64,000 bases of DNA from Zobellia uliginosa (GTDB taxonomy: Bacteria > Bacteroidota > Bacteroidia > Flavobacteriales > Flavobacteriaceae), in NCBI RefSeq assembly GCF_018860745.1, contig NZ_JAHKPY010000014.1, positions 1 to 64,000 of the forward strand, given 5' to 3'. Each line of letters begins with the position of its first letter. The first letter of the stretch is position 1. The position numbers and the translations under genes were made by a program. The notes under the pieces are model-generated. The model did no database searches. It saw only the letters and a list, made by a program, of their open reading frames with translations, and had not been told where the DNA came from. This document shows, piece by piece, positions 54,547 to 63,137 of the stretch.

Positions 54547-54792
54547 TTGACGGTAACGGTCGCACAGCTAAAAAAAGGGCAAAAGGGAATCATCAAAGAA
54601 TTCGCAGATGACTCGCTGCCTATAAAACTGCTGGAATTAGGATGTCTTCCGGGAAATGAAATAGAGTTGGTACAAGTTGCACCTTTCAAAGACCCCATTT
54701 ACGTGAATGTAAACGGTTCCCATATTGCCATTAGAAGAGAGACCGCAAAGCTCATTGAGTTGGAAATTTTAGAAGACACCACGGTTCTATGA
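54547..54792 (+). CDS. feoA: FeoA-like ferrous iron transport protein
   Basis: This 81-aa SH3-like FeoA starts at TTG because a TAA closes the frame just upstream. Motifs are LKKGQKGIIKEF, IKLLELGCLPGNEIEL, DPIYVNVNGSHIAIRRETA. FeoA supports FeoB-dependent Fe2+ uptake at the inner membrane. Its stop overlaps feoB by 4 bp (ATGA), so translation is coupled. Confidence 0.93.
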   Translation: MTVTVAQLKKGQKGIIKEFADDSLPIKLLELGCLPGNEIELVQVAPFKDPIYVNVNGSHIAIRRETAKLIELEILEDTTVL

Positions 54793-57026
54793 GTAAACAA
54801 ATAAATGTTGCACTTATAGGGAACCCAAATACCGGTAAAACTTCCGTTTTCAATCAACTGACCGGTCTAAATCAGAAAGTAGGTAATTACCCGGGTATTA
54901 CAGTTGAAAAAAAAGAAGGTATTTGTAAATTACCCAGGGGTATTAAAGCACATATTCTAGATTTACCTGGCACCTACAGCTTAAACACTACCTCTTTGGA
55001 TGAAAGCGTTGCCGTAGAATTGCTGTTGAACAAAAATGACAAGAACCACCCAGATGTGGCTATTGTTGTTTCCGATGTAGAAAACCTAAAGCGAAATCTT
55101 CTTCTATTCACACAAATAAAAGACCTTAAGATTCCTGCTATTCTAGTTATAAACATGGCAGACCGTATGTCTCGCAAAGGCATTTCGGTAGATATTCCCC
55201 TTTTGGAGGAAAAACTGAATACCAAGATTGCCTTGGTCAGTACTAGAAAAGGAGTTGGCATAGATAAATTAAAAGAGCTCATTGCCGATTATAAAAACCT
55301 TTCTACAATTCAGAATGTAAATATTACGGTAATTGCCCAGGAATATTTCAATAAATTAAAGGATGCTTTTCCTAATGAGGACCTATATAAATTATGGCTT
55401 GTAATTACGCAAGATGTTAATTTTATGCCTATTGAGAAAAAACTGTTTAAGGACGCTTCTTCTTTTGCCACCAAGTCAAAATCAGAGCTAAAGCGACTCC
55501 AACAGAAAGAAACTATCCTTAGGTATCAATTCATAAATGGTATTTTAAAGGAAACCTACAAAGTAGATTTGGCAATCGCTAAAGGGTTTAGAGCATCATT
55601 AGACAAAATTCTCACTCATAAAGTCTTTGGGTATATAATTTTTGTAGTAATTCTACTTACCATATTTCAAGGAATTTATGAGTGGAGTGGATATCCGCAG
55701 GATTTAATAGAAACATTTTTTGCATCAGCAAGTTCTTGGGTTAAGGAAACCATGCCACCAGGCGTATTCACGAACCTCATTGCAGAAGGTATTTTAACGG
55801 GTATTGGTGGTATTGCCATGTTCATTCCACAGATTGCTTTCCTGTTTCTGTTTATCTCTCTTTTAGAAGAAACCGGATACATGAGCCGGGTAGTCTTCTT
55901 AATGGACCGTCTTATGCGCCCATTTGGGTTAAGTGGAAAAAGCGTAGTGCCTTTAATGTCAGGAACCGCCTGTGCCATACCCGCTGTTATGGCCACCCGA
56001 ACTATAGAAAACTGGAAAGAAAGACTAATTACTATTCTTGTTACACCATTTACTACCTGTTCGGCAAGACTACCTATTTACATTATCATCATTGCCCTGG
56101 TGATACCGGAAGGTAATTTTCTAGGGTTAGGTTATAAGGCTTTAACCTTAATGCTATTGTATTTACTGGGTTTTGGAGCCGCCATCTTTTCTGCCTTAAT
56201 ACTAAATAAAGTATTAAAAATAAAAGGTAGGTCGTTCTTTGTGGTTGAGATGCCAAACTACAAATTACCACTTCCTAAAAATGTTGCGTACACAGTTTGG
56301 GAAAAAACAAAAAGTTTTGTTCTTGGCGCCGGCAAAATAATATTAGCAATCTCAGTCGTACTATGGTTTTTAGGTTCTAATGGTTATGCCGATGATTTTA
56401 AAAATGCCGATGAAATCGTAGCGAAGCGTATAGAAAAGGAAGGGTTTTCAGATTTTAACTCAATCAGTATTGTAAGCGAATTATCTGCATATGAACTAGC
56501 TCTTAAAGACAGTATCAGCAATAATGTATACCAGATGGACGCTTCCGCCCTATCTGATTCCCTAGCCCAAAAACGATCTTTTCTTGAAGAAAAAGCCCTA
56601 CACCAAGAAATTTCTAGCTTTAAGCTGGAGAATTCCTATATGGGCTATATGGGGAAAGCCATAGAACCTGTTGTCCACCCATTGGGCTATGATTGGAAGA
56701 TAGGTATTGCTGTACTTACATCATTTGCTGCCCGCGAAGTATTTGTGGGCACTTTAGCTACAATTTATAGTGTGGGTAACGATGAGGAACAGACCATACA
56801 GAACCGTATGGCCGCAGAAATAAACCCAAAGACCAAAAAACCTTTGTTTAATTTGGCATCCGGTATTTCGCTGTTATTATTCTATGCGTTTGCCATGCAA
56901 TGTATGAGTACCTTAGCTGTAGTAAAACGAGAAACGAATACTTGGAAATGGCCTGCGGCCCAATTGGTATTTATGAGTTCTTTTGCTTATATTGTTGCTT
57001 TAGTCGCCTATCAAATTTTAAAATAA
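54789..57026 (+). CDS. feoB: FeoB ferrous iron transporter
   Basis: This 745-aa protein has an N-terminal G-domain with G1 GNPNTGKTS (11-19), G3 DLPGTYSLNTTS and G4 NMAD, then a helical spacer. A polytopic membrane part follows, with GTACAIPAVMATRTI and the second gate region FAAREVFVGTLATIYSVG. It imports Fe2+ across the inner membrane. The length fits FeoB. A large soluble insert between the two gate halves (about 540-620) is Ser/Asp-rich. A 49-aa Cys-rich gene follows at once. Confidence 0.96.
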   Translation: MSKQINVALIGNPNTGKTSVFNQLTGLNQKVGNYPGITVEKKEGICKLPRGIKAHILDLPGTYSLNTTSLDESVAVELLLNKNDKNHPDVAIVVSDVENLKRNLLLFTQIKDLKIPAILVINMADRMSRKGISVDIPLLEEKLNTKIALVSTRKGVGIDKLKELIADYKNLSTIQNVNITVIAQEYFNKLKDAFPNEDLYKLWLVITQDVNFMPIEKKLFKDASSFATKSKSELKRLQQKETILRYQFINGILKETYKVDLAIAKGFRASLDKILTHKVFGYIIFVVILLTIFQGIYEWSGYPQDLIETFFASASSWVKETMPPGVFTNLIAEGILTGIGGIAMFIPQIAFLFLFISLLEETGYMSRVVFLMDRLMRPFGLSGKSVVPLMSGTACAIPAVMATRTIENWKERLITILVTPFTTCSARLPIYIIIIALVIPEGNFLGLGYKALTLMLLYLLGFGAAIFSALILNKVLKIKGRSFFVVEMPNYKLPLPKNVAYTVWEKTKSFVLGAGKIILAISVVLWFLGSNGYADDFKNADEIVAKRIEKEGFSDFNSISIVSELSAYELALKDSISNNVYQMDASALSDSLAQKRSFLEEKALHQEISSFKLENSYMGYMGKAIEPVVHPLGYDWKIGIAVLTSFAAREVFVGTLATIYSVGNDEEQTIQNRMAAEINPKTKKPLFNLASGISLLLFYAFAMQCMSTLAVVKRETNTWKWPAAQLVFMSSFAYIVALVAYQILK

Positions 57027-57027
57027 A

Positions 57028-57177
57028 ATGAGCATACTTCAACCCATATTGGTTTATATTGTTTTAGCCATTGCAGTAGGCTATTTGGTAAAGAAATTTC
57101 TTCTCCCTAAAGCATTGTTTACCCATAAAAAAGGAAACACCAAAGCTTGCGGACAAGATAGTTGCGGCTGTCATTAA
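57028..57177 (+). CDS. FeoB-associated Cys-rich membrane protein
   Basis: This 49-aa protein starts 1 bp after the feoB stop. It has one membrane helix (ILVYIVLAIAVGYLVKKFLL) and a C-terminal ACGQDSCGCH with three Cys and one His. That is the layout of FeoB-associated Cys-rich membrane proteins, which may hold iron or a cluster in place of FeoC. It is too short for standard ORF cut-offs and easily missed. Confidence 0.85.
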   Translation: MSILQPILVYIVLAIAVGYLVKKFLLPKALFTHKKGNTKACGQDSCGCH

Positions 57178-57310
57178 AATATAATGACACAGTAGACACC
57201 TGAACTGTATGTGAGTAAATTCGTTAATAAAAGGATAAATTGGTATTAAAGAAATCAAAAAAGCCGTGCTTACTCCAAATGCAATTGCTTTTTTTGAACA
57301 GCCATTAGCC

Positions 57311-58855
57311 ATGAACATGCCAAAATTCTTTCCTTACCTCTTCTACTTATTTCTTTTTTTTACATCATTTCAGCATGCCCAGAGTTTAACTTCAGTTATT
57401 GTAGATTCCGTTTCAAAAAAACCCATACCCTACGCCACGGTACAGTTGAATAATAGGGGAATGATTACCAATGAGGAAGGTAGGTTTAAATTTCTACTAA
57501 AAGATGCGGTAGAAGCCACTGATTCTCTTTTCATTTCTTGTATTGGCTACGAATCTATTGGCAGACCTATTTCAGAATTTACAGATAGTCTAATTTACCT
57601 ACGGCCAAAAGCCATAGAGCTTCAAGAGGTTATCGTATCAAATAAGAATTATACGCCAGAGGAAATTATTGAACTGGTAGAGGATAACATAGAAAAAAAC
57701 TACATTACCCGATTTTCTAAAAAACGACTATTTCTAAGAGAAACGTACCAGAGTAAAATTATAAAAACCGACTACCAGATAAAGAAATCTACCATTGACG
57801 CTTTCAATAAAAATTTCTTGGATAGCGTAATTCAAACTGTCCCAAAAAACAACATCTATTATACAGAGATGTTAGGCGACCTCTATGGTTCAGATGATGG
57901 TGACGAGCAAAAACTAGACCTTATAAAGGCCTCCGAACTCTATGACAAAAGTAAAGAGCTTGATGTAGAATTATTAGAAGAGAAATTTAATAAAATAGTA
58001 AAGGAAAATATTAAGACCGACTCCTATTTTAAGGTAAAGTCTGGCCTTTTTGGCACTAAGGTAGACGCAGAAGATATGGGTGATGTTTTTAAAGAGGAAA
58101 TAGACTCTACCGATATTGCCGCCCTAAACAAACAGCTTGAGGAAGAGAAGAAAAAGAAAGATGAAAGACGTGAATTTTTTCTTGAATACAAACGAAAGAC
58201 TTTAGGCAACCTTTTTGAAAACCTACCCATTTTTGATGATACGGATTACAACGTCATATATAGACCAAATCGTTATGAACTAACACTTGAAAACCATACG
58301 TATTTAGGAGACCAAGCTGTATATGTTATAAAGTTCGTACCTGATGGTTCTCCTGAATATGGAGGAATGCTCTATATAAACTCGGATGATTTCGCTCTTA
58401 TACGTATGGATTTTGAGAATACGGAATCCCTTCGTGATTTTAAGCTCCTTGGCGTATCTATAAACGAATACTTAGCAAAAGGAAGTATTTTGTTCGATAA
58501 AGGCCCGGACCAAAAATACCATTTACGTTACTATAGTATCATCAAAGGTATACGCGCCGGATTTAAAAGGCCATTAACTATTATCGAAAAGAACAAAAAT
58601 GTAAAAGGTAGACGCAAACAAAATGAATTAGCACTAAAAGTAGATGCTGCTTTCGGTAACATCAATCAATATGAACTAATTGTTTTTGATGAGAAACCGA
58701 TCAACTCCGGACAATTTGAAGCATTTAAGGAAAAAACAGGCGTTCTACCCACTTATATGCCAGATTACGACCCCAACTTTTGGAAAGGTCATGATATTAT
58801 AGAACCTAATCAGGCTATAAAGGAATTTACGTCAGAAGTACAATCAGAAAATTAA
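57311..58855 (+). CDS. CarboxypepD_reg-like domain surface protein
   Basis: This protein of about 514 aa begins at ATG 57311, which gives a clean signal peptide (FFPYLFYLFLFFTSFQHAQS). A GTG 45 bp upstream would place the signal internally. After the signal comes a carboxypeptidase-regulatory-like beta domain (SVSKKPIPYATVQLNN, NEEGRFKFLLKD), then a long region with a coiled, Lys/Glu-rich part (about 260-300) and a C-terminal beta-rich part (YGGMLYINSDDFALIRMDF). This architecture is common in Bacteroidota cell-envelope proteins of unknown role. It converges with DUF423, overlapping by 4 bp. Confidence 0.78.
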   Translation: MNMPKFFPYLFYLFLFFTSFQHAQSLTSVIVDSVSKKPIPYATVQLNNRGMITNEEGRFKFLLKDAVEATDSLFISCIGYESIGRPISEFTDSLIYLRPKAIELQEVIVSNKNYTPEEIIELVEDNIEKNYITRFSKKRLFLRETYQSKIIKTDYQIKKSTIDAFNKNFLDSVIQTVPKNNIYYTEMLGDLYGSDDGDEQKLDLIKASELYDKSKELDVELLEEKFNKIVKENIKTDSYFKVKSGLFGTKVDAEDMGDVFKEEIDSTDIAALNKQLEEEKKKKDERREFFLEYKRKTLGNLFENLPIFDDTDYNVIYRPNRYELTLENHTYLGDQAVYVIKFVPDGSPEYGGMLYINSDDFALIRMDFENTESLRDFKLLGVSINEYLAKGSILFDKGPDQKYHLRYYSIIKGIRAGFKRPLTIIEKNKNVKGRRKQNELALKVDAAFGNINQYELIVFDEKPINSGQFEAFKEKTGVLPTYMPDYDPNFWKGHDIIEPNQAIKEFTSEVQSEN

Positions 58856-59238
58856 ATTAGGTTCCGGACAAAGCTGAACAGCAACAATGCCCAACCACAC
58901 ACCAACAGTAATCCGCCAACGGGCGTAATAGGGCCTAAAAAGCGTAGTTTTTTTCCTTTTGCAGAACTAATGACCAAAGCATATATGCTGAAAGAAAATA
59001 ATAACGTTCCAATTACAAAGCAATAGACCATATACTGCTGAAAAGGCACATCCATATTAAAATTAAAGCCAATGACTAACAATAAGATGGCATGGTACAT
59101 CTGATATTTAACACCGGTTTCAAAACTTTTAAGCTGTTCTTCAGAAAGTATTTTTTTTAAGGCATGCGCTCCAAAAGCACCAAACACTACTGCCAAAAGA
59201 CCATATAACGCACCAAAAATCTGAGCCACTAGAACCAT
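58852..59238 (-). CDS. DUF423-family membrane protein
   Basis: This 128-aa inner-membrane protein has about four helices. The N-terminal GLLAVVFGAFGAHALKKIL and central YQMYHAILLL motifs define the DUF423 (YgdD-like) family. The molecular role is unknown. It has its own promoter (TTG-19 bp-TATCTTTG) and its 3' end overlaps the convergent CarboxypepD_reg-like gene by 4 bp. Confidence 0.9.
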   Translation of the reverse strand: MVLVAQIFGALYGLLAVVFGAFGAHALKKILSEEQLKSFETGVKYQMYHAILLLVIGFNFNMDVPFQQYMVYCFVIGTLLFSFSIYALVISSAKGKKLRFLGPITPVGGLLLVCGWALLLFSFVRNLI

Positions 59239-59253
59239 GAATTAATTTTGTTC

Positions 59254-59283
59254 CAAAGATAGGTGTTGCCGTTTCTAAAACAA
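59254..59283 (-). promoter_or_regulatory. Promoter of the DUF423 gene
   Basis: On the minus strand, TTG (59283-59281) and TATCTTTG (59261-59254) are 19 bp apart, a textbook Bacteroidota promoter. The ATG at 59238 follows 15 bp after the -7 box. The -33 end touches the terminator hairpin of the preceding gene. Confidence 0.7.
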
Positions 59284-59312
59284 ATAGCCAACCGAAAGTC
59301 GGTTGGCTATTT
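59282..59312 (-). terminator. Intrinsic terminator after the SnoaL-like gene
   Basis: Perfect 14-nt arms AAATAGCCAACCGA and TCGGTTGGCTATTT enclose AAG. Read leftward a GTTTT tract follows. It ends the SnoaL-like transcript and overlaps the promoter of DUF423. Confidence 0.85.
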
Positions 59313-59334
59313 CAATATGCGGTTTTATGAAATT

Positions 59335-59703
59335 CTATCCTTGATCGTTATAGAAGAACTGCTCTTTTACAATTTTCCCGTCTTGCACTTCGTACACAGC
59401 AATTTCAGATGATGTAGACCTCTGCCCAGATGGTTTATGAGTAGTGTCCATAGTAAATTTTACGGAGAACCAATTATCCGCCACAACAGGGTCCGAAGCT
59501 TTACTACTATGAACTTCAAAATTTTCTTGCCACCATTCCCCTTTTTTCTTGATACCTTCAAAACCTTCTACATAAGCACCTTCTGCTTTGCCATCGTTTT
59601 CGATGCTTACGATTTTATCGCTATACAATTGTTGATAGGGCTTTTCATAATCTCCCTCATTACACCACGCTACTAACTTAGAAGCAATTTCATCTGTTTC
59701 CAT
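59335..59703 (-). CDS. SnoaL/NTF2-like protein
   Basis: This 122-aa cytoplasmic protein begins at ATG 59703 (METDEIASKLVAWCNEG); an upstream frame extension is less likely. The pattern of an N-terminal helix, YQQLYSDKIVSIEN, then WFSVKFTMDTTH and a C-terminal VYEVQDGKIVKEQFFY is the SnoaL-like/NTF2 cone fold. Members bind or isomerise small molecules, and no substrate can be assigned here. Confidence 0.8.
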   Translation of the reverse strand: METDEIASKLVAWCNEGDYEKPYQQLYSDKIVSIENDGKAEGAYVEGFEGIKKKGEWWQENFEVHSSKASDPVVADNWFSVKFTMDTTHKPSGQRSTSSEIAVYEVQDGKIVKEQFFYNDQG

Positions 59704-59835
59704 GATTGTTTGTTTAATGATTAAGTAAACAAAATACAACACATTATCCTGAATAACAAAGGACTGTAGATAATTTAAAACGAAATTAATGTGAAAAAGG
59801 AAACTAACCTTTGGTTTAGAATAGTACTCAGGCTT

Positions 59836-60267
59836 TTAGTTAGGCTCAACAGTTAACTTACTGGAAAGCAGATCGTATATCTGCTGAGTATCTGTCGAAT
59901 CTTTGAGGTTAATGAAAAGTTTCAAAGAATCATGATGTACAATTTTTATCTTCTGATTCTCATAATTATCCACATAGACATACACTTTTTTGTCGGTAAG
60001 TGAATCTTTAAAGTCCCTAAAAACACCTTTTTCCTTATTAAAGGCAGAAAATCCATTAAGTCTTACCATAGGTGGTATCTTTTCCACAAAATCCACACTA
60101 TCCAATTCGGAAAAAGGAACTTCTTGCAAGTAAAATCCGGATAATACTTTTAGACCCGAAGCATCGGTTTTAGTCCAGTTTTTATAATGCAGAACAAAGG
60201 CAAAAAGGCAAATGATTATAGTAATTACGCCCAAAATATTCCACAATACATGACCTTTTTTCTGCAT
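59836..60267 (-). CDS. Unknown single-pass membrane protein
   Basis: This 143-aa protein has one N-terminal helix (WNILGVITIIICLFAFVL, about 9-26) and a soluble part with alternating strands (SELDSVDFVEKIPPMVRL, VYVYVDNYENQKIKIVH) that resembles a small PH-like domain. I do not recognise the family. Its neighbours give no functional clue. Confidence 0.65.
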   Translation of the reverse strand: MQKKGHVLWNILGVITIIICLFAFVLHYKNWTKTDASGLKVLSGFYLQEVPFSELDSVDFVEKIPPMVRLNGFSAFNKEKGVFRDFKDSLTDKKVYVYVDNYENQKIKIVHHDSLKLFINLKDSTDTQQIYDLLSSKLTVEPN

Positions 60268-60492
60268 ATCAATAGTAATTTCTCATTTTGAATACCGTTG
60301 GGTGCTCTACACCATTCAATTACTCTATGAACGTACAAAAGTGGCGAAAATTTCCGATGGTGGTTAAAATTTTATAAGCTACATCAGATATAACTTGCTA
60401 AGACCTCATTATATACCTAATTTAGTTTAGAGTTTAAGAGAAGGTCCAACCTAGAAAGAATTGAACCTTTAACCCCAATCATATTCAAATTT

Positions 60493-63126
60493 ATGACCCA
60501 AAAGACCCAAGAAGACAAAAGGTTAGAAGACCATTACAATAAGAAAAAAGATTGGCTAAAGTGGGGACCATACCTAAGTGAAAGGCAGTGGGGTACGGTA
60601 CGCGAAGATTATAGTGCCAATGGAGATGCTTGGAATTACTTGCCTCATGACCACGCCAGAAGTAGAACCTATCGTTGGGGAGAAGATGGTATTGCAGGTA
60701 TTTCAGACCGCTATTGTAACATCTGTTTTTCAGTGGCATTATGGAACGGCAAGGACCCTATTTTAAAGGAGCGTTTGTTTGGGCTTACCGGACCGCAAGG
60801 AAATCATGGTGAGGATGTTAAAGAACTCTATTACTATTTAGAGAACACACCTTCACACTCCTACATGAAGCATCTTTACAAATATCCTCAAAATGAGTTT
60901 CCTTATAATCAATTAGTATCGGAAAACCGCAATAGAGGGAAACATGACACAGAGTTTGAGCTGTTGGATACCGGTGTTTTTGATAACAATGAATATTTTG
61001 ATGTCCATACGGAATATGCGAAAGCTGCAGGAGAAGATATTTTAATAAAGATATCCGTTAGTAACCGTGGCCCAAAAGAAGCTAAGGCCGTTGTTTTACC
61101 CACCCTTTGGATTCGGAATTTCTGGAGTTTTACGGGGATGGAGAAAAAGCCCGTGATCAAAAAAAAAGGTACAAAAAAAGCGCCGCATGTATCTGTAGAC
61201 CACAGTTACGTTGGCAAATACAATCTCTACTTTGATTCACCTTCTAGAGTTCTTTTTACAGAGAACGAAACCAATACGGAACGCGTGTTTAACGGTACCA
61301 ACGAACATCCGTTTAAAAAAGATCTCTTTCATGATGCGGTAATTGGCAATGATTTTTCATTAGCCGAAAAAAATATAGAGGGAACCAAGTGCGCACCAAT
61401 GTATGAATTGAACTTGGCGCCCGGTGAAACCCAAACCATTAAATTACGGCTTTCCCCCCAAGATGTTGCTACCCCTATTGACGACACTTTTGAAGCTGTT
61501 TTTAAGGAAAGAATTAAAGAATCACAATCTTTTCTTGAATCTATAACAGAAAACTCATCTGACGAAGAACGGGAAATTCAGAAGCAAGCTTTTGCAGGTT
61601 TACTATGGACAAAGCAATACTATAATTACGAGGTAGAACAATGGTTGCAGGGCGATCCTGGAACTCATCCGCCACATGAGCGAAAACATGGTCGTAATAG
61701 TACTTGGAAAACTTTTAGGAATCATGATATTCTATCCATGCCAGATGCTTGGGAATACCCTTGGTTCGCTGCTTGGGATTCTGCTTTTCACTGTGTTACT
61801 TTCTCTATGGTGGACCATGAATTTGCCAAGAAGCAACTTTTACTCTTTACCAAAGAATGGTACATGGCTCCAAACGGTCAAATACCGGCTTACGAGTGGA
61901 ATTTTAGTGATGTAAATCCTCCTGTGCAAGCATGGGCCGCTATTCAAATCTATCAGATGGAACAGCGCAAAACCGGTAAGGGTGACCTTAGCTTTTTAAA
62001 GCGAATGTTCAATAAACTGGCATTAAACTTTACTTGGTGGGTAAATAGAGAGGATAGCCTAAATAATAATGTATTTGAAGGAGGGTTCCTTGGGCTCGAT
62101 AATATTGGGGTTTTTGACCGTAGTAACGGTATTCCCGGTGGTGGTGTTTTGGAACAAGTAGATGGCACCTCTTGGATGGCACTTTACTGTTTGAATATGC
62201 TTGAAATTGCCCTTGAAATAGCAATGCATGACGATACCTTTGAGGATATGGCCCTGAAATACTTTGGCCATTTTGTTTTCATTGCCGAAGCTTTAAATAA
62301 AATTACTGAAGGTTCAATGAATTCGTGGGATGAGAAGGAAGGCTTCTTCTATGATACACTCATCTTGCCCGACGGTAAAAAAATACCGATCAAAGTCCGA
62401 TCTATATCTGGTCTTTTATCATTGGCAGCTGTTCTAAATATTCGTAAAGAGTGCTTAAATAAACTTCCTAGGTTTAAAGCAAGTATGGACTGGTACCGAA
62501 AATACCGTGTTGAAACTGAAAAATATCAAGTCGTAGAAGAATATCACCCAGACAAGGATGTACTACTGTCACTAGTTCCTAAAAAACGCTTGGATATTTT
62601 AATTCATAGCATTTTAGATGAATCCGAGTTTTTAGGAGATTATGGTATACGTTCTTTATCTAAAGCACACGAGACCAAATATCAAATCGAAATCAATGGT
62701 TCTATATACGGCATAGATTATGAATCCGCAGAATCGTCAACAGATTTGTTTGGAGGAAATTCAAACTGGCGTGGACCTATCTGGATGCCAATGAACTATC
62801 TTTTCATTAGTTCATTTAAGGAATACCACAACTATTTTGGAGACAATCTAAAATTTTCCTATCCTTCAGGAAGCGACAATCAGTTAAATTTAAAGGAGAT
62901 AGGTTTTGAAATCAGCAAGAGACTAATTGGTATTTTTAGAAAAGACGAAAATGGAAACCGACCGGTAAATGAATTGGACAAAGATAAATATACTGATGAG
63001 TATTTTAAAGATTTAATCTTGTTCTATGAGTATTTTGATGGTAACAATGGTAGAGGTGTAGGCGCCTCTCACCAAACCGGGTGGACCGCCTTGGTTGCGA
63101 ATCTTATTGAAGAAATCAATAGATAA
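60493..63126 (+). CDS. MGH1-type glucosidase (GH63-like)
   Basis: This 877-aa protein has no signal peptide. The N terminus (DHYNKKKDWLKWGPYLSERQ, WGTVREDYSANGDAW) and later DHARSRTYRWGEDGIAGISD are typical of bacterial MGH1-like glucosidases related to mannosyl-oligosaccharide glucosidase. The alpha/alpha-barrel half carries PDAWEYPWFAAWDSAFH, QIPAYEWNFSDVNPPVQAWA, WRGPIWMPMNYL and ASHQTGWTALV. Acidic residues in these blocks are the likely catalysts. It may process glucosylglycerate or related glucosides; the substrate is unproven. It converges with the kinase gene across 11 bp. Confidence 0.87.
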   Translation: MTQKTQEDKRLEDHYNKKKDWLKWGPYLSERQWGTVREDYSANGDAWNYLPHDHARSRTYRWGEDGIAGISDRYCNICFSVALWNGKDPILKERLFGLTGPQGNHGEDVKELYYYLENTPSHSYMKHLYKYPQNEFPYNQLVSENRNRGKHDTEFELLDTGVFDNNEYFDVHTEYAKAAGEDILIKISVSNRGPKEAKAVVLPTLWIRNFWSFTGMEKKPVIKKKGTKKAPHVSVDHSYVGKYNLYFDSPSRVLFTENETNTERVFNGTNEHPFKKDLFHDAVIGNDFSLAEKNIEGTKCAPMYELNLAPGETQTIKLRLSPQDVATPIDDTFEAVFKERIKESQSFLESITENSSDEEREIQKQAFAGLLWTKQYYNYEVEQWLQGDPGTHPPHERKHGRNSTWKTFRNHDILSMPDAWEYPWFAAWDSAFHCVTFSMVDHEFAKKQLLLFTKEWYMAPNGQIPAYEWNFSDVNPPVQAWAAIQIYQMEQRKTGKGDLSFLKRMFNKLALNFTWWVNREDSLNNNVFEGGFLGLDNIGVFDRSNGIPGGGVLEQVDGTSWMALYCLNMLEIALEIAMHDDTFEDMALKYFGHFVFIAEALNKITEGSMNSWDEKEGFFYDTLILPDGKKIPIKVRSISGLLSLAAVLNIRKECLNKLPRFKASMDWYRKYRVETEKYQVVEEYHPDKDVLLSLVPKKRLDILIHSILDESEFLGDYGIRSLSKAHETKYQIEINGSIYGIDYESAESSTDLFGGNSNWRGPIWMPMNYLFISSFKEYHNYFGDNLKFSYPSGSDNQLNLKEIGFEISKRLIGIFRKDENGNRPVNELDKDKYTDEYFKDLILFYEYFDGNNGRGVGASHQTGWTALVANLIEEINR

Positions 63127-63137
63127 GCAAACAAGCT

